Below are positions 47,459-58,395 of a stretch of 64,000 bases of DNA, one piece after another. The translations under genes were made by a program, and so were the position numbers. Source of the stretch: Nyssa sinensis. Taxonomy: Eukaryota; Streptophyta; Magnoliopsida; Cornales; Nyssaceae. Positions within the stretch are counted from its first letter, which is position 1; the number at the start of each line of letters is the position of its first letter. Under the pieces are notes generated by a model. That model searched no databases, had not been told where the DNA came from, and worked only from the letters and a program-made list of their open reading frames with translations. The DNA is taken from the NCBI GenBank assembly GCA_008638375.1, contig CM018048.1:3483940-3547939 (forward strand). The letters run 5' to 3'.

Positions 47459-47811
47459 TGATTGTTGAAGCCACAAATCCATTCAGCAGGAGATTGAGCT
47501 CAAAGTCACGATAGATCATCTTCGTGCACATCCGAAGCTGTTGCAAGTGCATTATGTTAGGATAACACAAAGATGCTCTCAAACCTTCTGCCTTCATCAA
47601 TGTTCATCATGCTCGATGACTGGGAATGTGGCCCAAAGGAACTCCCTCCTTTTTGATAAGACTGATATTTGGGCTACATGAATAGATGATGTGATGGATT
47701 ATATGGTCAGGCAAAGAGCAAATTCTATATTTCTCCTGTTGCTGAAGTGGTATATCGAGGTTTTGGTGCTCAATGTTACACCCGGCTCATTGGCATCCAT
47801 TATGTATAGAT
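47459..47811 (+). pseudogene. Unrecognised coding-like relic
   Basis: This stretch has less AT than its surroundings. It reads fairly openly in one frame from about 47486 (QEIELKVTIDHLRAHPKLLQ and on), with a TGA near 47680 and a likely frameshift after it. I do not recognise the protein. It may be a decayed gene or transposon fragment; the case rests only on composition and a partly open frame. Confidence 0.25.
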
Positions 47812-48157
47812 CATTATTCTCATGGAAAATGTTAAACGTAACAGATCTCTTACTCTATTTTTTTTATTGAGTTTCAGTCACCTTGTGTCTAAGAATAAGA
47901 AAATCTATTGTGTATCATTACTTATTGTATATAAAAATTACTAAACATAACGGATTTTGGGATGTGTTGTATGTAAGACAATGTAGAATTTCAGTTGTAA
48001 TATAAGTTAACAAACCCTTCTTGTATTTTACCAGTTTAAATTAAGTATTGGGTTTTGCCAATTACATTTTAGGATGTGCTTGTTTACTTAGTGTATGACT
48101 TCTATATATTATTTATATTTCTTAATTTCATTGTGTTGAAGGTTGATTGTAATATTT

Positions 48158-48375
48158 GGAAAAGGAGGGAAGTGGGTTTGCACCTTGTAACTTTTATCCC
48201 GCATGAAAAGTTTAACAAACTTTTCTGGAATATATAAAGCAGCACAAATCCCACTAAATAACTTTTGGAAAAGGAGAGAAGTGGGTTTGTGTCTTGTAAC
48301 TTTTGTTCCACATGAAAAGTTTAACAAACTTTCCTCAAGTATATAAAGAGGAGAGTGGGAATGGTAGGAAGTGAT
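48158..48375. repeat. Direct repeat, two units of about 109 bp
   Basis: Units start ggaaaaggag-gaagtgggtttg at 48158 and 48267, and both contain catgaaaagtttaacaaact and tatataaag. The wording resembles the promoter part of a plant LTR, so this may be a duplicated LTR segment. Confidence 0.75.
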
Positions 48376-48377
48376 CT

Positions 48378-49600
48378 TGTAACATTCTGAATTTTCAAAA
48401 ATTATTCTACAAAAGTTTATTGGCTGATACATCGATAAATATTAAGTTTGGTCTTGTTGAGAAAATTTTAACTAAAAATTGATCAAATAAATAAGCCCAA
48501 AACTAAATTGACTTACGCACAAAATAACTTCTTAATCTAAATTGCTTGCAGAGTAAGCATTAATCTTGGTCATTCATCCATAGGATTCATTGTGAGCCCT
48601 TGGATCAAACCTCCTTATTTTTTTCCTATAAATAAGACCCTTAGCCACCATAATTAAGGACAAAAAAATTTAAAAGCTAGATGTTGTTGCAATAATTCTC
48701 TCTTCTATTACTTCTATATTTCTTCTTCCATGTTTTTGAAGTTTTGTTTTACACAAGCAAGAATTCTAATCCATTGAAGACGAAGTTCTACACAATTGAA
48801 GATTCAATCCAAAGAGTTCAAGCTCAAGTATTGTCTGATTCAACACAAACAATCAGGTACGCTCCCTAAAACCTTCATTTTTTTTTCTTTTCCTAGTTTA
48901 ATTCATCCTATCACTTTTGATAGAATCAATTGAATTAGAGAATTACGTTATCCCTGATTCCATTATTTGAATGAATACATAGGACGTCTCATAGGCCCAA
49001 GTCTACCAATTTTCCTTAATCTTGTTTATTTTATGTCTTTTTTCTTGTTTCATTCATGTCATCTCTCCCTCTCTCTACTCTTCTTCTTTTTTATTTATTT
49101 TATTTATGTATTATGTTTATTTTATTCGCTTATGCAATCATTATATCTTTCTACTCTATCTTTTTATTTTATGGCATGGAATTTATGCCTTGTGGATGAA
49201 CACTTGAGACGAGTCCATTGGGAGTGGACGGGATGGGTGCCTAATCCTTTCCCATCTCGTACCTTAGCTCCCAGATTCTGAATTAGTTGATTCATTGTAG
49301 ATAGTGTTGTTTTACTTTATTTTGACTCTTGTCAAGAGGTATAGAATGTAAATAGGACCAAAGCATTGTAATTTTAGTTTTCTTTGTTATTTCATTTACA
49401 TGTATTCTTTATGAGTTATGACAGGTTTGCTTGTTATATTAGCCTAAAACAAGTTAGCGACTCCTTTGTATATTCATTGTACACCCCAATCTCGAAAAGA
49501 TGATGTATTCTCTTCCATCTCGAAGGAGCAAACTTAAAAAGCCATGGGGATTTATTTGACATTCCCTCTTTTTCGGCACCTGAGCTCACAATACCTTTAA
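48378..49600 (+). mobile_element. LTR-like sequence upstream of copia element 2
   Basis: Starts TGTAACATTCTGAATTTTC, has a good TATA box (tataaataa at 48627-48635) about 250 bases in, and then a CT-rich leader. Bases 49200-49290 carry gggatgggtgcctaatcctttccc, a phrase I associate with plant LTR retrotransposon leaders. There is no coding capacity. It looks like part of a different retroelement that now abuts copia element 2. Confidence 0.4.
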
Positions 49601-49651
49601 GTTATTTCATGGTATTAAAGCATTAAGAGGGACAAACGTCTCAATAAACTC

Positions 49652-52600
49652 ATGGCAACACAAGAACCAACCAATCAAGCACCTACAGGTTTTGGATCTG
49701 CAAATTCAAGCAACTCTGGATTTGCAAATTCAACCATCTCCTCACTGCCTTCAACTCCAATATATCTACGGTCAAACATCTGTAACTTGATTATAGTCAA
49801 ACTTGAGTCCAGCAACTATGGGACCATGGAAGTTCTAGTTTACAGTAATACTGAAAACACACTTTTTAATGGGGCTGGTTGATGAAAGCTGTGCATGTCT
49901 AGAAGAATATCTCAATAATGAAATAGGAGAAACAAACAATAAAGGTGAATCATCTTCATAAGCTTTGGATCTCTCAAGACTAGGCACTTATGACACTAAT
50001 CAATGCTACACTTTCACCAAATGCACTTTCACATGTTATTGGTTAAGGATCTGCAAGAGATGTATGGTTAGCCTTGGAGAGTAGGTTTTCACCTTCAAAC
50101 AGGTCTAACATTTTGCAACTCAAATCTGAGTTTGCAATCAATCTCCAAAGGCAATGAATCAATCGACTCATACATATATAAAATCAAAGAAATTAGAGAC
50201 ATGTTACGAGTATGTATCTGTCAAGATCGAAGATGAAGATCTTCTGATCTGTGCTTTGAATAGACTGCCATCAGAGTTTGGTGCCTTTAAGACCTCAATC
50301 AGAACAAAGTCATCACCAATCACCTTTGAAGAACTACACTCTCTACTAAAGGGAGAAGAAACCTCTTTTGAAAGCACCAAGAAACACACTGGAAGTTCAT
50401 ACATTCCCACAGTAATGACAACTTCATAAGGCATATCTCAATCATCTACAAATAGAGGCAACTCAAACTTCTATAGAGGCAGAGGCCGATCAAGATCTGG
50501 ATATAGGGTTGGAAACAAATTCTTAGCTCAAGGTACGTTCAATAACTCATAGCTCAATTCCCCAAACTATGGTAGATCACAAACACCATTCAACTCAAGA
50601 CCAAACACCTCACACAACAACCAAACCACACAAGCTTGCCAGATCTGTCAGAGAACAAACCACACAGCCTTAGACTGCGATCATAAGATGAATTACGCCT
50701 ACCAAGGGAAGCTACCACCTAATCAGCTTACAGCCATGGCTGCTTCCTATGGATCCAACCAGAACACCTCTAATGTCTGGCTCCCTGACTCTGGTGCAAC
50801 TAACCACCTAACCAATGATCTCTCAAGCTTAACCACCACTGAAGACTATATGGGAGAAGATCTTGTCGCCATTGGAAATGGAAAAGGTTTGTTAATCTCG
50901 CATAATGGCTCTTCAAAACTCACAACTCCAGCACATACCTTCAAGATAACTAATGTCCTTTGTGTCCCTAAAATATCCAAAAACCTTTTATCAATAAACT
51001 ATGTTTGGAGTATAATTGCATATGCATTTTTTGATGCTTTTATGCTTCATATCCAGGACCTCACTACTGGGAGAATCCTGTATAAAGGCTACAACCAAAA
51101 TGGCCTCTATCCAATTCAGAACCTAAAACAGCTAGGGTTCATGGCCTGCAATGGAACACCAGCTCAAGCCACTACCTCAGCATATTCTACAAGTTCTTTC
51201 AATAACAGTTCAAAGCCTACTTACAAGACATCCAAGTTCAAAGCACCAATTCAGGCAACCTTAGTACCTTTTGCAACTATCTTTACTACTATATCAACTA
51301 ATATGTTTACTGCAACCCCCCCAACAGCTGCTTCTACAATAAAGGGTTATCACCTGCAACAACCTCCATCACCAACAACTCAAGACCTGCAGCAACTACC
51401 TTCCTCAACACAAATTCACAACATTAAGCACATCTAGGACAGACAATCACTTACAAACTCTGGCACAATAGGTTGGGACACCCCTCAAACACTGTCCTTC
51501 ACAATATACTATACAACTATGTACCTACAACTAATGCAAATAAAGACTTTACTAGTATATGTGATCACTGCCTCTATGGTAAAATGACTCAACTCCCTTT
51601 TCCCCTGTCTACTTCTCATGCCACTTCTCCTCTTGAACTGACCCACAGTGATCTCTGGGAACCAGTTCCTCATTCATCTTTTAATTGCTTAAACTATTTC
51701 ATTCTTTTATTGATGACTTCACCAAATACTCTTGGATCTATCCACTTATATACAAGTTTGAAGCATATACTACATTTTGTAAATTTAAAGCACTTGTGGA
51801 GAATCAATTAACTCACAAAATTAAAGTTCTAAGAATAGATGAAGGAGGTGAGTTCAATGTCAATGCATTGTAACACGTGTGACGTCCTTGGTATCCAACA
51901 CCAAAGGTCATGTCCTCACACCCCCAACAAAATGGGGTGGCTGAGGAACACAGACACATAGTATATACAACTATTACCCTACTGTAATAGGCAACACTCC
52001 CATCTACCTTATGGTTTCATGCCTTTGCCACTGTCATATTCTTAATCAACAGACTACCTAGTCCTAATACCTCTAATCAATCCCCTTATAAACTGCTATT
52101 TCATCAGATACCCCTATATACTTCCCTTAAGACCTTTAATTGCTCCGCTATCCCCTGCTCACACCATATAACAAACATAAACTTCAACCGAAAACCAAAC
52201 AGTGCATTTTCCTTGGATATCCAATAGACTATAAAAGGTACCTATGCTTTGAACCCCAATCTCAGAAGTTTTACATATCAAGACATGTCCACTTCGATGA
52301 AGTAACATTCTCAGCCCAACATATCTATTCATCCCTAGGTTGCTCTCCTCCCACCTATGATACTACCATTTGGCTGACAACCCCCTCTCCTCAGGTGCCT
52401 ACAGCCTCCTCACTTCCCTAACTCAGTGCCACACCTTAATCCATGTATAAACAACCACCTACTACCACAAGTAAACCCACCCAATTTGTCCCACTTGACC
52501 CTAACACACTTAATCAACTGTTACATCATGCCTCAACTACACTAAATCATTTTATACCTCTACACACCCCCACTTCCATCCCAACAAATCCCCCAACTTC

Positions 52601-53241
52601 AGAACCTACCAACACTAATCTACCTCTCCCAGCCTCAGGAACTACCAACAAGCACCCAATGCAAACAAGATTAAAATCAGGCATCAATAAAAGGAAACCC
52701 CTGACCACCACTGTCCCCATTGAAACTCAAAGCTTTATCCATAACAAACAAGTCTCGTGAGTGGAGAACTGCCGTAGCAGAAGAATTTTATGCCTTACAA
52801 AGCCAAGGCAATTGGTCACTAGTACCACTACCACCACACAAGAACCTACTTGGCTGCAAATGGGTCTTCAAAAAAAAACAACATGCTGATGGAATAGGGA
52901 TGGCAATTTGCCCCTCCCCAGTCGGGGACCCGCCTCGCCCCACCCCTAATGGGGCGGGTATGGGGTGCTCATAAACGGGGTCAGTCCTTTAAAACCCCGC
53001 CGGGTTCGGGGTGGGTTTGGGGGATGGTCACCCTGCCCCGACCCGATCCCGCTCCGTTTATATATTAATTTTTTTATTTATTCCTATATACACTATATTT
53101 ACCAATAAACAACACTATATAAAATTAGTTTTAAGGTTTTTCATATCACACTCATGTTATTTTTTTATTTTTTCTTATATTAGTTATTTTGGCAATAAAA
53201 AATTAATTTACCTATCAAAATAGAAGTTTTAACTTATTTAA

Positions 53242-53282
<41 letters not shown>

Positions 53283-54816
53283 GGGCTTTAGGGCAGGGTG
53301 GAGTCGGGGTAAGCCTCTAAATGGGACGGGGTGGGGAATATAAATGGGGTCGGGGTTGGGGAAGGGATCAGCCCCGCCCCAAATCTGCCCCGTTGCCATT
53401 CCAATGATGGAAGCATTGCCAGGTACAAAGCTAGACTAGTGGTAAAAGGATTTCATTAAGAACCAGGGGTAGACTATGCAGAAACATTTAGCCTAGTGGC
53501 TAAACATACCACTGTTAGACTGATTCTAGCCCATGCAACTCAATATGATTAGCCCCTCAAGCAATTGGATGTGAAAAATGCCTTTCTCACACTTCAGGAA
53601 GAAGTATATATGCAACAACCTCAAGGGTTCATGGATCCATGAGCATCCAATCATGTCTGCCAAGTACATAAATCCCTATATGGTCTCAAACAGACTCCAA
53701 GAGCCTGGTTTTGAGAAATTTACCTCTCACCTTCTTTAATACAAATTCCATCAATCCTCAGCAGACAACAGCCTCTTTGTAAGCACCCCTGCCTCTCTTA
53801 CCATCCTACTTCTTTATGTGGATGCCATAGTTCTCACTGGTACTGACCCTCAGTACATTTAGCAGTTCACCGCCCAATTTGGCAATGTCATTGATACGAA
53901 AGACTTGGGCAGTCTTCACTACTCCATTGGATTGGAGGTTATTTATACTTGAACAGGACTGTATGTCACCCAAGACAAATATCTCTTTGACTTCACAAGA
54001 CTGTTATGCAGGACTGCAAACCCTGTAAACCCCCCTGCACAATTGCTCAAAGATTAGGTAAAATAGATGGCCATCCCCTCCCAGACCCTACCAGATACAG
54101 AATGTATAGTAGGAGCCCTTCAATACCTTACCTTCACCCGACCAGACATTGCCTTTTCAGTAAACTATATTTCCCAATTTATGGAAAGCCCCACTGATGT
54201 CCACTTTACAGCAGTAAAAAGAATACTCAGGAACTTCAAAAGTACCCCATCCCTAGGCCTCTGCTACAAACACTCCTCTATAACCCTCTCTGCATATGTT
54301 GATGTAGACTGGGCAGGTGATCCCTCTGACTGAAGATCCACAACAAGCTTTGCCATCTTCCTGGGCACCAATCCCCTGAATTAGGGAGCAAAAAAACAGG
54401 CCACAGTGGCTAGGTCCACAACTGAGGCTGAATATAAGGCCTTGGCCATTGCAGCTGCTGAACTATCTTGGCTACGGGTGCTTCTCCATGTTCCACTTAA
54501 CTCAGTCCCTCTTCTCTGGTGTGATAAAATTTCTCCAATCTCACTTGCCTCCAATCCCATCTTCCATGCCCAAACCAAACATATTGAGGTAGGCTATCAC
54601 TTTGTTAGGGAGAAGGTCACAAGAAAAGACCTCAATGTCAACTACATCTGCACTCAAGACCAAATAGCTGACCTTTTTACCGAAGGCCTTACAACATCTC
54701 GTTTCACCACCTTCCGCAACAAACTGATGTGTGAAAAACCCACCATCAGTTTGAGGGGGCCTGTAACCATTCTACTGAAGCAGACACATCAAGCTCCAAC
54801 TTTAGTCACTCCTTGA
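49652..54816 (+). pseudogene. Decayed gag-pol of copia element 2
   Basis: Gag starts MATQEPTNQAP at 49652, and a CQICQRTNHTALDC zinc knuckle lies near 50640. The protease motif VWLPDSGATNHLTNDL is near 50774. The GAG-pre-integrase motif LWHNRLGHPSN is near 51460. Integrase follows with HSDLWEP and DFTKYSWIYPL, and a degraded core, LRIDEGGEF, near 51840. RT starts near 52755 (EWRTAVAEEFYALQSQGNW) and is split by an insertion at 52895-53404. It resumes with DYAETFSLVAKHTTVR and YMQQPQGF, and LYVDAIVLTG (catalytic DD changed to DA) lies near 53815. RNase H is at 54067-54816 (YVDVDWAGDPSD, RSTTEAEYKAL, KHIEVGYHFVRE). Many stops and shifts, including in gag, make it inert. Confidence 0.92.
52895..53404. 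mobile_element. 510-bp hAT-type non-autonomous element inside the copia RT
   Basis: Flanked by a perfect 8-bp target duplication, TGATGGAA, at 52887-52894 and 53405-53412. The ends TAGGGATGGCAA and (reverse complement) TTGGAATGGCAA agree at 9 of 12 sites. The subterminal parts are strongly GC-rich (ggggcggg / cccgcccc phrases), while the centre is AT-rich with a (TA)n run at about 53245-53280. There is no coding sequence. Leaving out the element and one target copy restores an open RT reading across the junction, which proves it is an insertion. Confidence 0.92.
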
Positions 54817-55170
54817 GCTGCACCAACAAAGTTGTGTCTACTGAAGCACATGGAGCCCAATCAACTGCAAACACACTGAGTCCAAGCTCCAAGAGAACTG
54901 ACAACTGACCTGGACCAATCAAAACAGTGCAATTAGTTATAAGTCCATTGGAGAGTCAGTGGTCAGAGATATAGAGTGGGTTAGAGCGTGTGTGCGCTGC
55001 TGAGCTGGTGATTCTGTTAGAGAATGTGAGGTGTGTATGTAAAGCTCCAGCTATATATATGAAGTGATGAGAAGATGTATAGCAATAATCACTTTGTCAA
55101 TAATACAAGAAACACAGTCTCTCTCTCCATCTTTGGAATCTCCATAGCTATACCTTTTTAAGTTTTTTCA
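54762..55170 (+). mobile_element. 3' LTR of copia element 2 (409 bp)
   Basis: TG start immediately after the polypurine tract and CA end. A possible TATA box (ctatatatatgaag, near 55050) lies in the last third, as expected for the U3/R junction. Confidence 0.72.
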
Positions 55171-57207
55171 CTTTTGACCATTAACGCCCACCACGATTTA
55201 AGTTGTGTTATTAGGGTCTGGTTTCTAGAATTTGTACTGGTTTTTTGGTGTCAAGAGCTTTTCACTTGAACTTGAAGTTCATGTTTTCAGGGATCAGAGC
55301 TTGAAGATGTTGAATAAATGTACATATTGCAACTTCTAATCGATCCAAAACTGTGTTATTTTTCTTGGTAACATATGGGAATATATTGTATACACTCTAT
55401 ATATTGCAACTTTCTACAATTGATCCATAATTTGTGCGATTATTCTCACTAAAATCACCTGCACGAGATAGCTCAATGTGGTCCTTGCATCTCTGGAAGC
55501 ATGAGGTCTCTAATTTAGTTCCTGGGCCTACCATCATCATTTCTCTTTTTTATAGCGAGAACTCTCTTCCCTAACTTTTTTTAGTGTGACTACTCTTTTT
55601 TATACAGGGACAATATGGGACTTAGAGCAACTCTAACATTGAATGTAGCTGATGCATTATCGACTCTAATAATCAACTTGATTTCAAATGTTCTACTATT
55701 CATTTTCGAAGTGAGGATATATTCTTAGTATCTATTTTAGATTCAGTCATGAATAATAATCAAGTAGATGTAAATATGAATATCATGAGAAAAAAATTCA
55801 AAAGTAAGTTGGAAGAGAGAAAAGAGATAGATTAGTGAGAAAATACAGAAACTAAGAGACAAAAGTATATTAAAATATGAAATGAATACTCATTTTGGAT
55901 ACTACTGTTAGAGTGATGTATAATGTTAAGAGTAATTAGTGTATGCATAAACAGTTTAACAAAATTCAAATGAGTTTTTTGGATCCAGAAATAGATCTCC
56001 TCTTAGAGTTGCTCTTAAGAGTCCTCTACAGTCTTGCTGATAGTGTAATTAGGTATTACAAATTCTTAATCCAAATCCAAATTTGTTAAATATCAGATTT
56101 AATCGAATCTTTGATTCAAATTTGAGTTTTTTACTATCGGATTAAATCTAATTCGATCCGAAAATAATAATAATAATAATAATATATATTATGTATATAG
56201 AATATTATATTATAATATGTAAAGTTTAAAATATATAAAATAAACTTAAGAAAGTCTTATATAATTTAATGTTTAACATATTCTAAAATTTTAAAATATA
56301 TATTTTAATATAACATATAAAAATAATATATATTTAATTCGATTGTTAACGGATTAGATGCATTTAATCTATATTCGATCTATTTAATTAAAAGAATTGT
56401 TGAATTTAGATGAGATCAAATTTTTTGTACCATAATAAGATAAATATATGATATTTGGATTGAGATTGGATCCATTGAAAGTCTTATCAAGCATATAAGT
56501 TTGTAAATGATTTGGATTTGGATTAGATCACGGGTGATCCAAATTGTACATGTTAAGAAAACTATTCAATCCAATCCTATAATAATAGTAATATATATTA
56601 TGAATATAAAATATTATATTATATATTAATATATTATGTATATAAATATTATGTTAAATTTGAAATATATAAATTCATCTTAAGAAAGTCTTATATAATT
56701 TAATATTAACGTATTATAAAAATGTAAAAAATATATAAAAATAATGTGTTATATTTAATCAGATTTGTTAATGAATCGGATAAGTTTAATCCATATCTAA
56801 TTCATTTAACTAAAAGAACTATCAAATTTTTTGTATCATATTTGAATAAATAGATTAGATTCGAATCAAGATCCCATCGGCTTAGAGCCCTACAAGCATG
56901 TTCTCTACCGTGGAGTTTAATGGGATCGATCTGATTAATTAATACTGGAATGATTGAATGCAGACATCCAATACACCATCAGTACAAGATACATAGAGAA
57001 AATTACCAACTAATCATGTACAAAACATAAAAGTTAACCAGAAAAGATTATCTTAATCCTTCATATTAGTACAATCATCTAGCAGATTAATCAAAACATC
57101 AGTTTTCACATTGCTGGATGAGCTAATCAACTGAAACTTCAACTGCTGGTTCGGAAATCCTGGCTACTGTAATTTATTCTGGCAAATCATTTGGCATCTA
57201 AAATACA
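55171..57207. repeat. AT-rich spacer with a 434-bp direct duplication (56150-56880)
   Basis: The phrase cttaagaaagtcttatataattta occurs at 56245 and again at 56679, with similar flanks for about 300-400 bases each, such as atatatattatg-atata before it and aaaagaa-t-t--aatttt after. The copies are diverged. No gene was seen in the rest of the spacer. Confidence 0.6.
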
Positions 57208-57747
57208 TTACTGAGAACTGGTTTCCAACTTTACTGCCCTAGAACTCTTCACCCTCTTGGGTGTGACATTGGCCGAGCTTGCTGCCATTCTCATTTTCTC
57301 GATCAATGCCTCTGTATTTTTCTGTTCCGACAAAATTTCCTCCAGTTGCTTGGTTTCCATGACCAACTTCACTCTCCAAACACCCTTCCGTTGCTGTGGC
57401 AAAACTTCAAGAGTTGACACATTTGTAACAAGGTCCAGTGCTGGACTTGATGACATCCTCATCGGCTCTGTCACTTTGGCTGCGGCATGATCTTCAGCAC
57501 CCCGAGTCGACATCTCCTCCCCGAGTGGGAGAAGATAGTAGAATTGGTTACTAACAAGTTGCTGGTGGTCAAATAATGGCGATGACAAGCGACGTTGCCC
57601 AAAAATGCCATAACCGGGGAAGTCACTAAGGACTTCCCCGACTAATTTAGGGCCTTCCAATTCCAATATGCCCCCGGAATCTGTCACGATCCGTATAGAG
57701 TTGGGAGCTTTTGCATCAGTAACCGCTTTATGAGAGCAATTCCCCAT
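57208..57747 (-). CDS. PADRE (DUF4228) family protein, 179 aa
   Basis: Single exon, intact. Begins MGNCSHKA, so Gly-2 could be N-myristoylated after Met removal and Cys-4 acylated. It then has the family's N-terminal core IRIVTDSGGILELEGPKLVGEVLSDFPGYGIF, in which the glycine-rich part and the LVGEVL..FPGY pattern are characteristic, and FYYLLPL near residue 70. The C-terminal part has the VWRVKLVMETKQLEEILSEQ helix typical of the longer PADRE proteins, followed by a basic Ser-rich tail. The family is plant-specific, often induced by pathogens or abiotic stress, and has no known enzymatic activity. It stands alone, with no frameshift, and a TATA box sits about 45 bases upstream. Confidence 0.9.
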   Translation of the reverse strand: MGNCSHKAVTDAKAPNSIRIVTDSGGILELEGPKLVGEVLSDFPGYGIFGQRRLSSPLFDHQQLVSNQFYYLLPLGEEMSTRGAEDHAAAKVTEPMRMSSSPALDLVTNVSTLEVLPQQRKGVWRVKLVMETKQLEEILSEQKNTEALIEKMRMAASSANVTPKRVKSSRAVKLETSSQ

Positions 57748-57790
57748 TGCAAATTTCTACACCCTTACAAGCAATATGCTTGATGGGGGT

Positions 57791-57800
57791 CATATATAAG
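57791..57800 (-). promoter_or_regulatory. TATA box of the PADRE gene
   Basis: CTTATATATG on the minus strand, 44 bases before the ATG. The spacing implies a very short 5' UTR (about 15 bases) unless transcription starts further upstream. Confidence 0.5.
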
Positions 57801-58210
57801 TTGAGGAATCTCAACTAAATTCAAGCAGAGGAGTCACGGATTTAGAAGACAAGGAAAGGTGTTAAGAAGAGACATTTGTGTCTTTGCTTGTTCTGAATGT
57901 TTGAACGCAGGCCTAGTGAAATTTGACCGTTGAGAAACATCAATTTTTGGATTATAAGGCAAACTAGTAGAAAAAGGGTAAAATGATAATCTAAAATAAT
58001 ATCGCTTAACGACATTGCCGGCGCGGCGCAGTAATTTGCACTAGGGGGCGGTGTGCATCTACTCTCTGTCGGATTCCATCCTATTGTATAGCCATTTCAT
58101 TACGGTAGATGAAAATTTGAAAATGTACATGGAAAGAAAGTGGGGGAAATTTGACTTTTAGGAATACAAGTGGTAAGTAATGTTAATATAGATCAATTGA
58201 AAATAAAATC

Positions 58211-58395
58211 AGAGCAATGCTACGCTGATCAAATTTTTTTATTTAAAATGTTTACACAGATGAGTTGGCAGTATTGTATTAGTTTCTTATCATTTTATAT
58301 CACATCATGATATGATATGAAACCAATATAATACTGTCAACTCATCTGTGTAAATATTTTTGATAAAAAAAATCTGGTAAGTATACTACGAATAG
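58211..58395. mobile_element. Foldback MITE, about 185 bp
   Basis: The left arm tttacacagatgagttggca and the right arm tgtcaactcatctgtgtaaa are inverted copies. The pairing extends over about 75 bases per arm to a short centre at atcatgatatgat. Noncoding. Confidence 0.72.

Larger units (their letters stand above)
49610..55170 (+). mobile_element. Ty1/copia element 2, internal region plus 3' LTR
   Basis: The primer site TGGTATTAAAGC (49610-49621) is a decayed tRNA-Met site. The 3' end has a polypurine tract, gtttgaggggg (54749-54759). The 3' LTR is 54762-55170, starting TGTAACC and ending TTTTTTCA. Only the last 20-40 bases before the primer site (atacctttaagttatttca) resemble the end of that LTR. 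The rest of the 5' LTR is missing. Confidence 0.85.

Noticed and set aside
48967..49281. 104-codon frame upstream of copia element 2
   Set aside because: Hydrophobic Phe/Leu/Ser content comes from a CT-rich leader, and the sequence fits an LTR/leader region.
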